Notes under the pieces: generated by a model
The model's input: only the letters and a program-made list of their open reading frames with translations
What the model was told of the DNA's origin: nothing
Database searches by the model: none
NCBI GenBank assembly: GCA_947626275.1
Contig: CANQRL010000003.1
Span: 47,788-111,787, forward strand
Length of the DNA: 64,000 nt
Origin: an uncultured Bacilli bacterium
GTDB lineage: Bacteria; Bacillota_I; Bacilli_A; RF39; UBA660
Direction of reading: 5' to 3'
In this document: in pieces, positions 54,118-63,984 of the stretch
Numbering within the stretch: the first letter of the stretch is position 1
Layout of the letters: the number at the start of each line of letters is the position of its first letter
Program-made: the position numbers and the translations under genes

Positions 54118-55704
54118 CTATTCGTTAAATAAATCTGGTAAATCGTTTTCTAACAAAACATACATTTCTTTTTCGGTCTTCCACTGATGAATGAGTGGGA
54201 AAGCCTCTTTTACATCATTTAAGACAAATATCTTATCTTGTGGAAAATGGCTTTCTAATAATCCATCCATGATAGGTTTTGTCTGCTCTTTTCCAACGAG
54301 AATAACATAATCTGCTTTTCCAGCTATGGCAGAACCAAATTGATAATTTTCTTCATACTGCTTTTCCCCTAGCTCAATCATTCCTGGTGTGACAATGACC
54401 TTTTCACCGTCCATCATTCCTAGGACTTCCACGGCCATTTTTGCCCCCACAGGATTAGAGTTATAGGCATCATCAATCAAATTTAAATCCCCTGTTCGTT
54501 TTAGCTCTAAACGATGCTCAACCGGTTTGATTCGATTAACACCCCGTTGTAAATCCTCTACACTCATACCTAATTTACGACCTAGTAAAACTCCTGCCAA
54601 AATATTGTAGATATTGTGTTTTCCAAGCAATCTAGTTTGGAAAGGATAAAACGTTTCCTCATCCTTAAATTTTACCAAGAACTTACTACCATCACGAGTA
54701 ATCTCAATATTCGTCGCATAGGCATCTACATTTTGATTTTGAATACCCGTCCAGTAAATTGGACACGTATTTTTTAAAGCATAATTGACTTGATAAGGGT
54801 CGTCGCCATTTAAAATACCAAAACCGTTTTGAGGAAGAGATTCAATTAACTCAAACTTTCCCTTTTGAATATTTTCTTGACTACCAAAACTTTCCAAATG
54901 AGCTTTTCCAATCGTTGTCAAAACACCGTAAGTAGGATGCATCAAGTCACAGGTTTCCTTAATTTCTCCTCTTTTAAACGCACCCATCTCCGCAATAAAA
55001 TAGTCCTCAAACTTATCTAAATATTGATTAATTGATAAAATGAGCCCATAAGGAGTATTATAATTTTTAGGAGTTACAAAAGCATTATATTTAACGTTTA
55101 AAATGTCGTAAATAATATTTTTACTACTCGTCTTTCCATAGCTTCCAGTAATTCCGATAACAGGAAGATTCATCGCTTTCAATTTCTTAAGTGCTTTACT
55201 TTTGTAATAAAGAAAAACACACTTTTCAACTGGCTTGTTGATAACGTTTGCTAGCTTAACAAAAAAGTAAACGAGATAAGCAATAAGGCCTAAATAGAGG
55301 TAATAATAACCGACAAATGGTCGATAAAAGCAAATAATCATCGGTAGAATCATTACAAGATAAAGAAGGAAAATAGTAAACATCAAACGTTTTACTCGCG
55401 CAGTGATTACCAATGGCTTTTTAACTTGCTCCTTATTTCTACGAGAATGATATTCGACCGCTAATAAAGTATAAAAAATTCCAAATAGAATAGCTTGGAT
55501 TTTTCCTCTTGTAAAAAATAAAACAATCAAGATAGGAAAAAAGACATCTAGTTCTAGCCATACCTTTTTAGGATTCTTCAAAATCCACAAAAAATACCTC
55601 TCAGATTCATCATAATAGTTTTGTTGTAACATATGAATTGCTTTCTTTACTTTAAATAAGGTAAAGATGATATAAGGAATCAAAGATACCAAAAATAGTG
55701 CCAT
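54118..55704 (-). CDS. murF: MurF-type ligase with N-terminal membrane domain
   Basis: A 528-residue protein that differs from soluble MurF by an N-terminal part of about 170 residues with some five to six hydrophobic segments. The ligase then follows: IGITGSYGKTSSKNIIYDIL (P-loop), DYFIAEMGAFKRGEI, GKAHLESFGSQENI, LLGKHNIYNILAGVLLG and DDAYNSNPVGAKMAVEVL. MurF adds D-Ala-D-Ala to the UDP-MurNAc-tripeptide; the adjacent ddl supports this. The membrane part is unusual and may localise the enzyme. Confidence 0.85.
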   Translation of the reverse strand: MALFLVSLIPYIIFTLFKVKKAIHMLQQNYYDESERYFLWILKNPKKVWLELDVFFPILIVLFFTRGKIQAILFGIFYTLLAVEYHSRRNKEQVKKPLVITARVKRLMFTIFLLYLVMILPMIICFYRPFVGYYYLYLGLIAYLVYFFVKLANVINKPVEKCVFLYYKSKALKKLKAMNLPVIGITGSYGKTSSKNIIYDILNVKYNAFVTPKNYNTPYGLILSINQYLDKFEDYFIAEMGAFKRGEIKETCDLMHPTYGVLTTIGKAHLESFGSQENIQKGKFELIESLPQNGFGILNGDDPYQVNYALKNTCPIYWTGIQNQNVDAYATNIEITRDGSKFLVKFKDEETFYPFQTRLLGKHNIYNILAGVLLGRKLGMSVEDLQRGVNRIKPVEHRLELKRTGDLNLIDDAYNSNPVGAKMAVEVLGMMDGEKVIVTPGMIELGEKQYEENYQFGSAIAGKADYVILVGKEQTKPIMDGLLESHFPQDKIFVLNDVKEAFPLIHQWKTEKEMYVLLENDLPDLFNE

Positions 55705-55712
55705 TTTATCAC

Positions 55713-56447
55713 CTAGCTTTCTAAGAATATTCTAACGACATGAATTGTCTTTTTAAGCACTTCTAAATACGCATAATGACTGCATCCAGGGTATAAAACT
55801 ACGCCTGCATCTGAAATATATTTTTCTAATTCATAGGCTTGTTCTACGGATACTTCTTGATCCTCATCTCCCCAAAGGATTAGGGTTGATGCTTTTATTT
55901 TTTTGACTTCCTCCGTGAGATCCAAATTAACATGTTCTACTAAAATTTGTCTCATGAGAGGACTTGCACTTTTATAATCTCTCGACCCAATATACTTCTT
56001 AGCCTTTTCGGCTATTGGTCCCATTCCAGGAAGTTTTTTCAACTGTTTTAACACTTTCGTTTTTAATGGTAATTTCTTAATTTCTTTTTTGTAAGGACTT
56101 CCACAGACAATTAACTTGAAAACAGGGTATTCACTGGCGTAGAGAAGAGATATCTTTCCCCCAAAAGAGTGCCCAAATAAAATAGGATTTTCTATCTTTA
56201 AAGACTCCAATAATTCATGAATACAATCTACATAATCTTGTAACGTCCATACACTAAGAGGCTCTTCACTTTCGCCAAAGCCAGGAAGGTCTACAATAAG
56301 AAGTCGATAGTCCTTTTGAAAGGCATCGGCAACCGGTTTCATCATCTCAATATTTTGTCCCCAACCATGCAAAAAAAGAATTGTTTTTCCCTCTTTTAAT
56401 CCATAGTCAATGTAATGAACCTTAACCTCTTTAATTTGTTTTTGCAT
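55713..56447 (-). CDS. alpha/beta hydrolase
   Basis: A 244-residue protein with the fold features KTILFLHGWGQNIEMM (oxyanion), PILFGHSFGGKISLLYASEY (nucleophile Ser in GHSFG), LILWGDEDQEV and the final His in PGCSHYAYLE. The catalytic triad is complete. The substrate is unknown. It lies eight bases upstream of murF in the same operon. Confidence 0.92.
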   Translation of the reverse strand: MQKQIKEVKVHYIDYGLKEGKTILFLHGWGQNIEMMKPVADAFQKDYRLLIVDLPGFGESEEPLSVWTLQDYVDCIHELLESLKIENPILFGHSFGGKISLLYASEYPVFKLIVCGSPYKKEIKKLPLKTKVLKQLKKLPGMGPIAEKAKKYIGSRDYKSASPLMRQILVEHVNLDLTEEVKKIKASTLILWGDEDQEVSVEQAYELEKYISDAGVVLYPGCSHYAYLEVLKKTIHVVRIFLES

Positions 56448-56489
56448 TCTATCACCATAGTCTTATTATAACACAAAAGAAAAAGATAA

Positions 56490-57017
56490 CTACTTTTTCT
56501 TTTTTTTCTTTTTCTTCTTTTTAGAAACTGGCTTTTCGGAAGAAACAACCGGTTTCTTTTCTATTTTTTCTTCTTTTTTTAGTGGAAGAGGATCTTCTTT
56601 TTTCTCTTTTCCACGGTTTCTTCTAAACAAAATCGTCCAAATAACGGTAAGGGCAACAAAAGCAAATCCTAAAATGATTGCTAAACCGATTCGGTAATAA
56701 TCACTCATAGGAGCAAAAATACAAGTAACAATTCCACTAATAAAAAAGCAAATAATCGTTACTATCGGAGAAATCTCTTCTATTTTTCTCTTTTTTTGAA
56801 GCCATTTTAATAAAACGGGACGAATCATTAAAATGAGAAAAATACCAACGACTAAAAAGACGATTAACTGCATATTATATTTTTCTTGATACTCTGTCAT
56901 AATACAAGCTACTATTCCACTAATCGCAAAACAGATAGCGGTAAAATTACGTGACATATATTCTATTAGTAATAGCGAAATTACAACTCCTAGCCAAATC
57001 CAAATCATGTACCTCAC
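56490..57017 (-). CDS. NfeD-like membrane protein with poly-Lys tail
   Basis: A 175-residue protein. About five hydrophobic segments at 1-140; the first half resembles the NfeD N-terminal region. It ends with a charged cytosolic tail in which Lys is repeated 11 times (the last residues). The function is unknown. Other proteins here (the UraA tail) also end in Lys-rich tails. Confidence 0.65.
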   Translation of the reverse strand: MRYMIWIWLGVVISLLLIEYMSRNFTAICFAISGIVACIMTEYQEKYNMQLIVFLVVGIFLILMIRPVLLKWLQKKRKIEEISPIVTIICFFISGIVTCIFAPMSDYYRIGLAIILGFAFVALTVIWTILFRRNRGKEKKEDPLPLKKEEKIEKKPVVSSEKPVSKKKKKKKKKK

Positions 57018-57057
57018 CTACCAACATTATACTAGACTATGCTTTTAAATTCAACTT

Positions 57058-58263
57058 TTAATCATATTTTTTAAAAATATTGTTATCCACTAAAGACGCT
57101 TTTTTTATAATATCAGAACCGTATTGTTCCTTCAATTTATCGACGACCTTATCCAATTCAGAAATCTTTTCAACTTTCTCCTCTTCTTCGAATAGAGATA
57201 ACTGTCTTCTACCCGTACTAGTAAGGCCAGTTAGACTCACTCCCAAAAGACGAACAGGCTCCTCATTCCAAAGCTCGAGAAATAGTTCTTTTGCCACCTT
57301 AAAAATATCCTCCGAATTAGAAGTCGCATTATACATCTTTTTTTGATGAGAATACGTTTTAAAATTCTTATCACGAATCGTCACCCCTACTACATAGGCA
57401 TAACGATTACTACGTCTTAAAGATAGACAAACATTTTCCACTAGAGCTTGTAAATTTTTAAAAATCGCTTCTTCTTTTATTAAATTGTAAGAAAACGTAG
57501 TAGAATGACTGATTCCCTTACTTTCTTCTGTTGTCGCAATGACTTCACTATCATCAATTCCCCTTGCTTTCCATATCAAGGGAAGAGCTTGGTTCTTAAA
57601 ATATTTTTTTAAAAAAGTCTCATCTGAACAAGCCAAATCTTTTACGGTGTGAATGTTTAGGTCTACCAATTTTTGAGACGTTTTCTTCCCTACTCCATAT
57701 AATTCGCCAATAGGAAGTGGATAGAGTTTTTCCTCTACTTCCTCTTTCCATAGCGTATGAACCTTATTCGGTTTTTCAAAGTCAGATGCCATCTTCGCAC
57801 ACAATTTATTATTCGCAATTCCAATGTTTACCGTAAAGCCTAACGTTTGATAAATCTCATCTTTTAAACGGTAAGCAAAGAAAAGTGGATCTCCATGTAA
57901 ATTGAAAACTTTCGTATAGTCGATAAAACACTCATCGATAGAGATAATTTCGATATCCGGAGTATATTTAGAAATGATTTGAAACATCGCCTTAGACATC
58001 TTGCTATAGAGTCGATAATCTGGAGGATATACTTTTAAATTTTGACACTTTCTTTTTGCTTCTCTTAAGGTTTCTGCCGTTTTCACGCCTCTTTTTTTCG
58101 CAATTGGAGATTTAGCCAAAACAATGCCATGGCGCATAGATTCATCTCCCCCAATGACGGCCTCAATCGTTCGAATATCTACTCTTTCCCCTCGTCTTAA
58201 TAAATCTACGGCTGTCCAGGATAGAAAAGCATTATTGACATCGATGTGCATAATCACTCTCAT
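57058..58263 (-). CDS. dinB: DNA polymerase IV (Y family)
   Basis: An error-tolerant polymerase. The 401-residue protein has MHIDVNNAFLSWTAVDLLRR, LAKSPIAKKRGVKTAETLRE, ISIDECFIDYTKVF and a helix-hairpin PIGELYGVGKKTSQKL. The start at 58263 follows GGTGG. The C-terminal little-finger domain ends about residue 350, then comes a 50-residue tail. Such polymerases bypass lesions; no LexA-like operator was identified. Confidence 0.93.
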   Translation of the reverse strand: MRVIMHIDVNNAFLSWTAVDLLRRGERVDIRTIEAVIGGDESMRHGIVLAKSPIAKKRGVKTAETLREAKRKCQNLKVYPPDYRLYSKMSKAMFQIISKYTPDIEIISIDECFIDYTKVFNLHGDPLFFAYRLKDEIYQTLGFTVNIGIANNKLCAKMASDFEKPNKVHTLWKEEVEEKLYPLPIGELYGVGKKTSQKLVDLNIHTVKDLACSDETFLKKYFKNQALPLIWKARGIDDSEVIATTEESKGISHSTTFSYNLIKEEAIFKNLQALVENVCLSLRRSNRYAYVVGVTIRDKNFKTYSHQKKMYNATSNSEDIFKVAKELFLELWNEEPVRLLGVSLTGLTSTGRRQLSLFEEEEKVEKISELDKVVDKLKEQYGSDIIKKASLVDNNIFKKYD

Positions 58264-58332
58264 ACTACCACCATATTTATTATAACACAAACAAATGTTT
58301 ATATAAATAAAAAAGGAAGTTTTTTCTTCCTT

Positions 58333-59088
58333 TTATCCCATAATTCCACTAATCAAGAAAATAGCAATTCCCAAAACAATCCCTACCAAATTTATCAATT
58401 TCTTCTCGCTATGAATCATCTGTCCTAACAGTTCAATGACTGCGATATAAATAAGCATTCCAAGTGTCAAGGCAATAAATAAACCAATTACAACATCACT
58501 AATCATTGGACGTAAGAAAGTCATAATAATGCCTCCTAGAAAAGAGGAGAATACTAAGCAAAAACCAGTAATACCGATTTCTTTTCTCGTCCGTAGTGTT
58601 CCCGCAATTAAAAGTCCCAACGGAATGTTATGAAGACCAATTCCAACACATAATAAATAGGCAGAACTCATGGAAGATAACGAAGTGGCATAAAGAGTCA
58701 TTCCTTCAATTACGTTGTGAAGAACAAGCGCGAATGTTGCTAAAATACCGATATGATCGAGATGTTCATTATGACAAGTGTCATCTTTATGACGGTGATG
58801 ATGTTTACTTTCATGTTCGTGATGAGGAACAAAACCATCTAAAATATTCATAATCAAAATACCAATAACCGCTGTCGCACAAAGAACGGCAATGTTTTTC
58901 CACTGTGGTTCTAACGTCAACTTTTCATAAGCTTCTGGTATGAGTTCTAATATCATCAAAGCCATGATGACACCGAAGGCAATCCCAATAGAGAGATTGA
59001 TAATCTTTTTATTATCCTTAGAATAAAAGCCTAAAACTAAGCCCCCTAATATAAATAGTCCTACTAAAAATGTCAATAATAAACTCAT
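58333..59088 (-). CDS. ZIP-family metal transporter
   Basis: A 251-residue protein with about eight spans and a His-rich loop (about 91-110: HHEHESKHHHRHKDD). The transport helices have ALVLHNVIEGMTLYA and VGIGLHNIPLGLLIAGTL with the His and Glu ligands of ZIP permeases. It probably imports Zn or another divalent metal. It starts right after the P-type ATPase gene on the same strand, so the two form an operon. Confidence 0.92.
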   Translation of the reverse strand: MSLLLTFLVGLFILGGLVLGFYSKDNKKIINLSIGIAFGVIMALMILELIPEAYEKLTLEPQWKNIAVLCATAVIGILIMNILDGFVPHHEHESKHHHRHKDDTCHNEHLDHIGILATFALVLHNVIEGMTLYATSLSSMSSAYLLCVGIGLHNIPLGLLIAGTLRTRKEIGITGFCLVFSSFLGGIIMTFLRPMISDVVIGLFIALTLGMLIYIAVIELLGQMIHSEKKLINLVGIVLGIAIFLISGIMG

Positions 59089-59089
59089 C

Positions 59090-61417
59090 TTATTTTACAA
59101 TCCTTTCCTGATACTTAAATATCTTTTTCTCACAGAGAACGGTAAGCATTTGAAAAATAGGAATGTCGATAAGACATAAAAGAGCAACGAAAAGAAACAT
59201 CATCGGTGTTAATAAAACAAGTTCAAACAATTTATTAAGACCAATCGCTCCTCCTAGAAAAATTCCTACCAATGTACCAAATAGTATACCACGAAGATAG
59301 TTAAATGGAACACATATTTTAAATAGAAGAAGAAATCCTGTGAAAGCAAGAAGAATCATCGACATAGTCGAAGCATAATCCTGAGAAAAATGGAAAATGC
59401 TGGTAAATAACATGACACTCAAAATATTTACGATAATCGTAAGAGCAGCGGGAATCGATTTCCGAATCACGTTAATGATAAATATTCCCTGAATTCGATT
59501 GTGGTTTGGTTCCAGTGCTAACACAAAAGAAGGAATGCCGATTGCAACAATACTATTTAAACTAAGCTGGATTGGTTGAAATGGATAATTCATATCAATA
59601 AAAATGAAAAGAATAGCAAGAAGCGTAGAATAAATCGTTTTCGTTAGAAATAAAGTAGCAGAACGTTCCAAGTTATTGATAGATCTTCTTCCTTCATTGA
59701 CAATTTTTGGTAAAGCATCAAAGTTAGAATCTAAAAGGACTAACTCACTTACACTACGAGCAGCATCACTACCACTTGCCATCGCTAGACTACAATCTGC
59801 TTCTTTTAAAGCTAGTACGTCATTCACGCCATCCCCTGTCATCGCTACCGTATGTCCATTCGCTTTTAAAGCAAGAATTAAATCCTTCTTTCCACTAGGA
59901 GTAACCCTTCCAAAAATTTGATAGTTTTCAACAATTTCTTTTAGATTATCTTCTTTGGTAAGGGTAGACATATCAAACCCTTTTAAATCGCCTAACCCAA
60001 CTCGTTTTGCTATCCTAGAGACCGTTTCCACACTATCCCCAGAAATCAACTTGATATCCACACCCTGCTCTTTAAAATAAGCTAGCGTTTTCGTCGCACT
60101 TTTACGAATTTTATCGCGAATAATCAAAAGAGCTAGTGGCTCGGTATCCCCAACTGGTTCTTTACAGTGAGATTGAGTATGAGCGAGTAAAATGACACGG
60201 TAGCTAGAATATTCCTTAACTTTTTCTAATACCGTAACATCTTTTGTCAATAATTCTGGCGCTCCCAATAAATAGGTACCATATTTTTCAAAAGTGACAG
60301 CCGAATACTTTCGTTTCGAAGAAAATGGTAAAAAATCAATCATTTGATAATTCGTTTTTCCTTTAAACTTTTCTCGGATAGCTAAAGAAGTCGCATTCTT
60401 ATCTTGATTGTAAAAAGAAAGCGCACGGAAAATATCTAAAAGCGGTTCCCCTTCTTTTAGCTCAATCATATCGATAATTTCCATCTTGCCTTCCGTGATG
60501 GTTCCTGTTTTATCAAGACAAACCGTATCTACCCGGGCTAACGTTTCAATACAGTAAAGTTCTTGGACTAACACTCTTTTACGAGCAAGCCGAATCGAAC
60601 CGACTGCTAAAACCGTACTCGTTAAAAGAACTAACCCTTCTGGAATCATTCCAATTAGAGCTGCCACCGTATTAATAATACTATCCTGTAATGTATTTCC
60701 ATCGAGATGAAGTTGTTGCATAAATAAGAAAAATCCTAATGGGAAAATAACAATAGAAATCACTTTAATAATTTTTTTCATCGTCTTCATGATTTCTGAA
60801 TTGACTTCTTTTATATATTTTGCTTCCTTCGAAATCTTATTGGTGTAGTTCTGATCACCTACATGCTCCACTTTCGCATAACAACTTCCCGATAAAATAA
60901 AACTACCAGATAGAAGCGTTTCCCCTTTTTCCTTGATAACGCTATCTGCTTCTCCTGTGATAAAAGATTCATCTACCTCTACACTACCCTCTTGAATAAT
61001 CGAATCAACAACGACTTGATTTCCAACGGCATAGACAATAATATCGTCTAAAACGATATCATCCGTAGAATGATACTCTTCTTTTCCATTACGGACTAAA
61101 AGAGCTTTTGAACTAGAAACAATCGCTAACTTATCAATGATATGTTTAGCGTGAATTTCTTGGTACATACTAATAACGGTATTACAAAAAGCAACTCCTA
61201 AAAAAAGTAAATTTTTATAGGATCCCGTAAAGAAAATGAAACAACCTAAAATCAAATTAACTATATTAAATAAAGTAAAGATATTAGAAAGAAGAATCTC
61301 TTTAACGCTTTTCGTCGTAACCATCGTATTTTTATGGACAAGTTTTTGTCGAACCCTTTCGGCTACCTGTTCACGATTTAGTCCCATATGTATATTTGCT
61401 TCGATTCTCTCTATCAT
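59090..61417 (-). CDS. P-type cation ATPase
   Basis: A 775-residue pump. It has the actuator sequence DESFITGEADSVIKEKGE, phosphorylation site CLDKTGTITEGK, and MTGDGVNDVLALKEADCSLAM. About eight membrane spans and a C-terminal four-helix part are visible. It lacks N-terminal metal-binding domains and the CPC motif of heavy-metal pumps, so calcium or magnesium is likelier; CtpE-like proteins are similar in size. The ZIP gene follows directly. Confidence 0.9.
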   Translation of the reverse strand: MIERIEANIHMGLNREQVAERVRQKLVHKNTMVTTKSVKEILLSNIFTLFNIVNLILGCFIFFTGSYKNLLFLGVAFCNTVISMYQEIHAKHIIDKLAIVSSSKALLVRNGKEEYHSTDDIVLDDIIVYAVGNQVVVDSIIQEGSVEVDESFITGEADSVIKEKGETLLSGSFILSGSCYAKVEHVGDQNYTNKISKEAKYIKEVNSEIMKTMKKIIKVISIVIFPLGFFLFMQQLHLDGNTLQDSIINTVAALIGMIPEGLVLLTSTVLAVGSIRLARKRVLVQELYCIETLARVDTVCLDKTGTITEGKMEIIDMIELKEGEPLLDIFRALSFYNQDKNATSLAIREKFKGKTNYQMIDFLPFSSKRKYSAVTFEKYGTYLLGAPELLTKDVTVLEKVKEYSSYRVILLAHTQSHCKEPVGDTEPLALLIIRDKIRKSATKTLAYFKEQGVDIKLISGDSVETVSRIAKRVGLGDLKGFDMSTLTKEDNLKEIVENYQIFGRVTPSGKKDLILALKANGHTVAMTGDGVNDVLALKEADCSLAMASGSDAARSVSELVLLDSNFDALPKIVNEGRRSINNLERSATLFLTKTIYSTLLAILFIFIDMNYPFQPIQLSLNSIVAIGIPSFVLALEPNHNRIQGIFIINVIRKSIPAALTIIVNILSVMLFTSIFHFSQDYASTMSMILLAFTGFLLLFKICVPFNYLRGILFGTLVGIFLGGAIGLNKLFELVLLTPMMFLFVALLCLIDIPIFQMLTVLCEKKIFKYQERIVK

Positions 61418-61488
61418 AATATCCCTCTTATACAGTATAACACGATTCCCTTAAAAAGGAAAAGAATTTTACTTTGTTTTGACACACC

Positions 61489-61506
61489 ATTGGTTTATCA
61501 GCCAAT
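61489..61506. promoter_or_regulatory. possible operator palindrome between the ATPase and HTH genes
   Basis: ATTGG-N8-CCAAT lies just downstream of a TTGACA (61479-61484) and upstream of the small HTH gene. No clear -10 box fits. It could bind the HTH protein. Confidence 0.3.
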
Positions 61507-61562
61507 AGTTAAGCAACATCAATTATTGCTATGATAAAGTTAATAGATAAGGACGATATTGG

Positions 61563-61805
61563 ATGATTAAAATTGACGTAGAAAAAGGATACTATCTCTT
61601 TAAACTAGATGATATATTGCATACAACAAAAACAAGCATCAACAAAGTAATGAGAGATACAAATACGGATTTTAAAGTAATAAAAAGAATTATCGGTGGA
61701 GAGTTAGAGAAATTAGACGTTTCTGTTTTAGCAAGGCTCTGTGATTATTTTGACTGTAAACTAGACAATATTGTCGAATATATTCCGAATGATAACAAAC
61801 ATTAA
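61563..61805 (+). CDS. small XRE-type helix-turn-helix protein
   Basis: An 80-residue protein. The pattern DILHTTKTSINKVMRDTNTD followed by VSVLARLCDYFDCKLDNIVEYIP is that of Cro/CI-type HTH proteins. It is a likely DNA-binding regulator. The ribosome site is weak. The target is unknown; the palindrome upstream could be its own operator. Confidence 0.75.
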   Translation: MIKIDVEKGYYLFKLDDILHTTKTSINKVMRDTNTDFKVIKRIIGGELEKLDVSVLARLCDYFDCKLDNIVEYIPNDNKH

Positions 61806-61932
61806 TTTTTTCTATTTACTTTTGTTAAATTTAAAAAAGGAGAAACAAGAATTTCAATTTCTTCTTTTTTCTTGCTCAAAAAACGAATTCTAAAGATTTG
61901 AAAAAGGAGAAAAAAAGTCCTATTCTAAAACC

Positions 61933-63648
61933 ATGAAAGAATTCCATATGCTCTTTTTAGGGGAAGAATACCTATCACTGGAAAGATTAGAAGATATCAA
62001 AAGAAATTATCTTTCCATCTATGAAAAAATACGAACCAAAAAATATCTTCTTTTCCTCCCTAGTTATCGAAAGTTCTATCATGCTTATCAAAAAATAACC
62101 ACTTTGAGAGAAGAAAACAATAAAATCTATCTTATGAACAAGAAAAAAGAATGGAAATCGTTTTTTCAAAACATTCATGGATATCCTTTGGATGACTACC
62201 AAATAGAATGCATTTTAAAAGAAGAAAGATCCCTTTTAGCGATTGCGGGAGCAGGAAGTGGAAAATCCCTCACAATTGTTGGAAAAATTGGTTATCTTAT
62301 AGAAGGAAAAGGGCTTTACGAAAAAGAAATTTTAGCGATTTCTTTTACAAGAGAATCCGCTCTTCATCTCGCGCATAATATTCAAAAAAGTCTGGGGTAT
62401 GAAATTCCCGTTTACACATTTCACAAACTCGCTTTAACCATTTTAAAAGAAACAAAAAAAGAGATTGCTCCAAACTACTTTTTAGAAGAACTAATAGAAG
62501 AATTTTATCATGCTTATGTTCCTTCCACTCCTTCCCTTTTTCCCATTGTAAAGCAATATTTTTTTAAAACTGCACAAACTAAAAAAGAAGAGTACTTTCA
62601 ACTTTTAGAAAGCAAAAAATTCATCCTTTTTAAAAAGAAACTTACTACCTTTATTCATCTCGTAAAAGCCAACAAAGAAAATCGAGACGAAATTTATACC
62701 TATCTAAAACAAGCTTCTTCTAAAGAGGAATATCTTTTTTTATTTCAAGCCTGTATTCTTTATTTTTTCTATCAGGAGGAATTAGAAGCAAGTGGCATGA
62801 TGGATTTTGATGACATGATTTTTGAAGCGATTCAAAAATTAAAAGAAAAGCATATCTACTTGCCCTACCGCTATATCATTATCGATGAATTTCAGGATAC
62901 TTCTTTTCTAAGATGTCGACTCATTCAAGAGCTATTAAAAAAGACAAATGCCTCATTCATGGCCGTTGGAGATGACTTTCAATCTATCTACCGATTTACG
63001 GGGTGTGATTTAGAAGTATTTTTAAACTTTTCCAACTATTTTCCTTTTTCTGACATCGCTTTTCTTCCCAATACATATCGAAATAGTCAAGAACTAATTG
63101 ATGTCGCAGGATCCTTTGTCATGAAAAATAAAAGGCAAATAAAGAAGACGTTATATTCCAAGAAACATCTTTTCAAACCAATCAAAATAGTATACTATGA
63201 GGAAGCTTCGAAAACTTTTTTAAACTTATTAGATCAAATTAGACCATCAGACATCCTAGTTTTGGGAAGAAATCAAAGAGATATTCAAACCATTCTCTCT
63301 CCTGCCATTATCAAGAAAGAAAATGCTTATACATATAAAAATCATCTATTTCATTATCAAACGGTTCATCAGTCTAAAGGATTGGAGGCCGATATCGTCA
63401 TCCTCATCCATCTAGAAAATTCACTTCTAGGATTTCCCAATAAAATTGAAGAAGATTCCGTCTTTCGATTTCTAAATAAACAAAGTGAATCTTATGCCTA
63501 TGAAGAGGAACGAAGACTTTTTTATGTCGCGCTGACAAGGACTAAAAACGAAGTCTATCTTTTAACTCCTTCTCAAAATGAATCTATCTTTATCAGAGAG
63601 TTAAAAAGAAATTATTCTTCGCAAATTGAAATTTTCCGTATAAAATAA
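61933..63648 (+). CDS. UvrD/Rep-like superfamily 1 helicase
   Basis: A 571-residue protein, shorter than UvrD (about 720). Motifs: Q region DDYQIECIL, Walker A IAGAGSGKSLTIVGKI, IIIDEFQDTSFLR, MAVGDDFQSIYRFTG, LPNTYRNSQELIDVA, VHQSKGLEADIVILI and RRLFYVALTRTKNEVYLL. The N-terminal 90 residues before the helicase core are helical and unusual (REENNKIYLMNKKKEWKSFF). This resembles helicase IV (HelD-like) proteins. It probably acts in repair or recombination. Confidence 0.88.
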   Translation: MKEFHMLFLGEEYLSLERLEDIKRNYLSIYEKIRTKKYLLFLPSYRKFYHAYQKITTLREENNKIYLMNKKKEWKSFFQNIHGYPLDDYQIECILKEERSLLAIAGAGSGKSLTIVGKIGYLIEGKGLYEKEILAISFTRESALHLAHNIQKSLGYEIPVYTFHKLALTILKETKKEIAPNYFLEELIEEFYHAYVPSTPSLFPIVKQYFFKTAQTKKEEYFQLLESKKFILFKKKLTTFIHLVKANKENRDEIYTYLKQASSKEEYLFLFQACILYFFYQEELEASGMMDFDDMIFEAIQKLKEKHIYLPYRYIIIDEFQDTSFLRCRLIQELLKKTNASFMAVGDDFQSIYRFTGCDLEVFLNFSNYFPFSDIAFLPNTYRNSQELIDVAGSFVMKNKRQIKKTLYSKKHLFKPIKIVYYEEASKTFLNLLDQIRPSDILVLGRNQRDIQTILSPAIIKKENAYTYKNHLFHYQTVHQSKGLEADIVILIHLENSLLGFPNKIEEDSVFRFLNKQSESYAYEEERRLFYVALTRTKNEVYLLTPSQNESIFIRELKRNYSSQIEIFRIK

Positions 63649-63686
63649 AAAATATCGCAAACAATATAAGTAATGGGAGGTAAAAT

Positions 63687-63890
63687 ATGGAAATATTACA
63701 AAAGATTGCCCTTGTGTTCACAATTATTGGTGCGGTAAACTGGGGACTTATTGGCCTATTAGATTTTAATCTCGTTACATTCCTTACAGGAGATATGGTA
63801 ACCTTACGAAATCTTATCTATATCGTTGTAGGAATCACCGGATTAATCAATATAGGGATTTTATTCCAACACTTTGATGATGGAAGATAA
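63687..63890 (+). CDS. DUF378 membrane protein
   Basis: A 67-residue protein with two spans. It includes VFTIIGAVNWGLIGLLDFNLV and LRNLIYIVVGITGLINI, typical of DUF378 (YuzA). The ribosome site is GGGAGG. The function is unknown. Confidence 0.92.
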   Translation: MEILQKIALVFTIIGAVNWGLIGLLDFNLVTFLTGDMVTLRNLIYIVVGITGLINIGILFQHFDDGR

Positions 63891-63904
63891 TCACAAGGAA
63901 GGTG

Positions 63905-63930
63905 AAAACTTTAGACTACCTAAAGTTTTT
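63905..63930 (+). terminator. terminator of the DUF378 gene
   Basis: AAAACTTTAG-N5-CTAAAGTTTT with a short T tail, 15 bases after the stop codon. Confidence 0.8.
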
Positions 63931-63940
63931 GGTACTATAA

Positions 63941-63984
63941 AAGTGTAATAATTAATTACAGAAATGTAGTTGAATATTACACTT
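63941..63984. repeat. long hairpin at the right edge of the window
   Basis: AAGTGTAATA (63941-63950) and TATTACACTT (63975-63984) pair perfectly, with an inner stem AATTACA/TGTAGTT. T residues follow, so a second terminator is possible. It could also be an end of a small repeated element that continues past the window. Confidence 0.4.
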
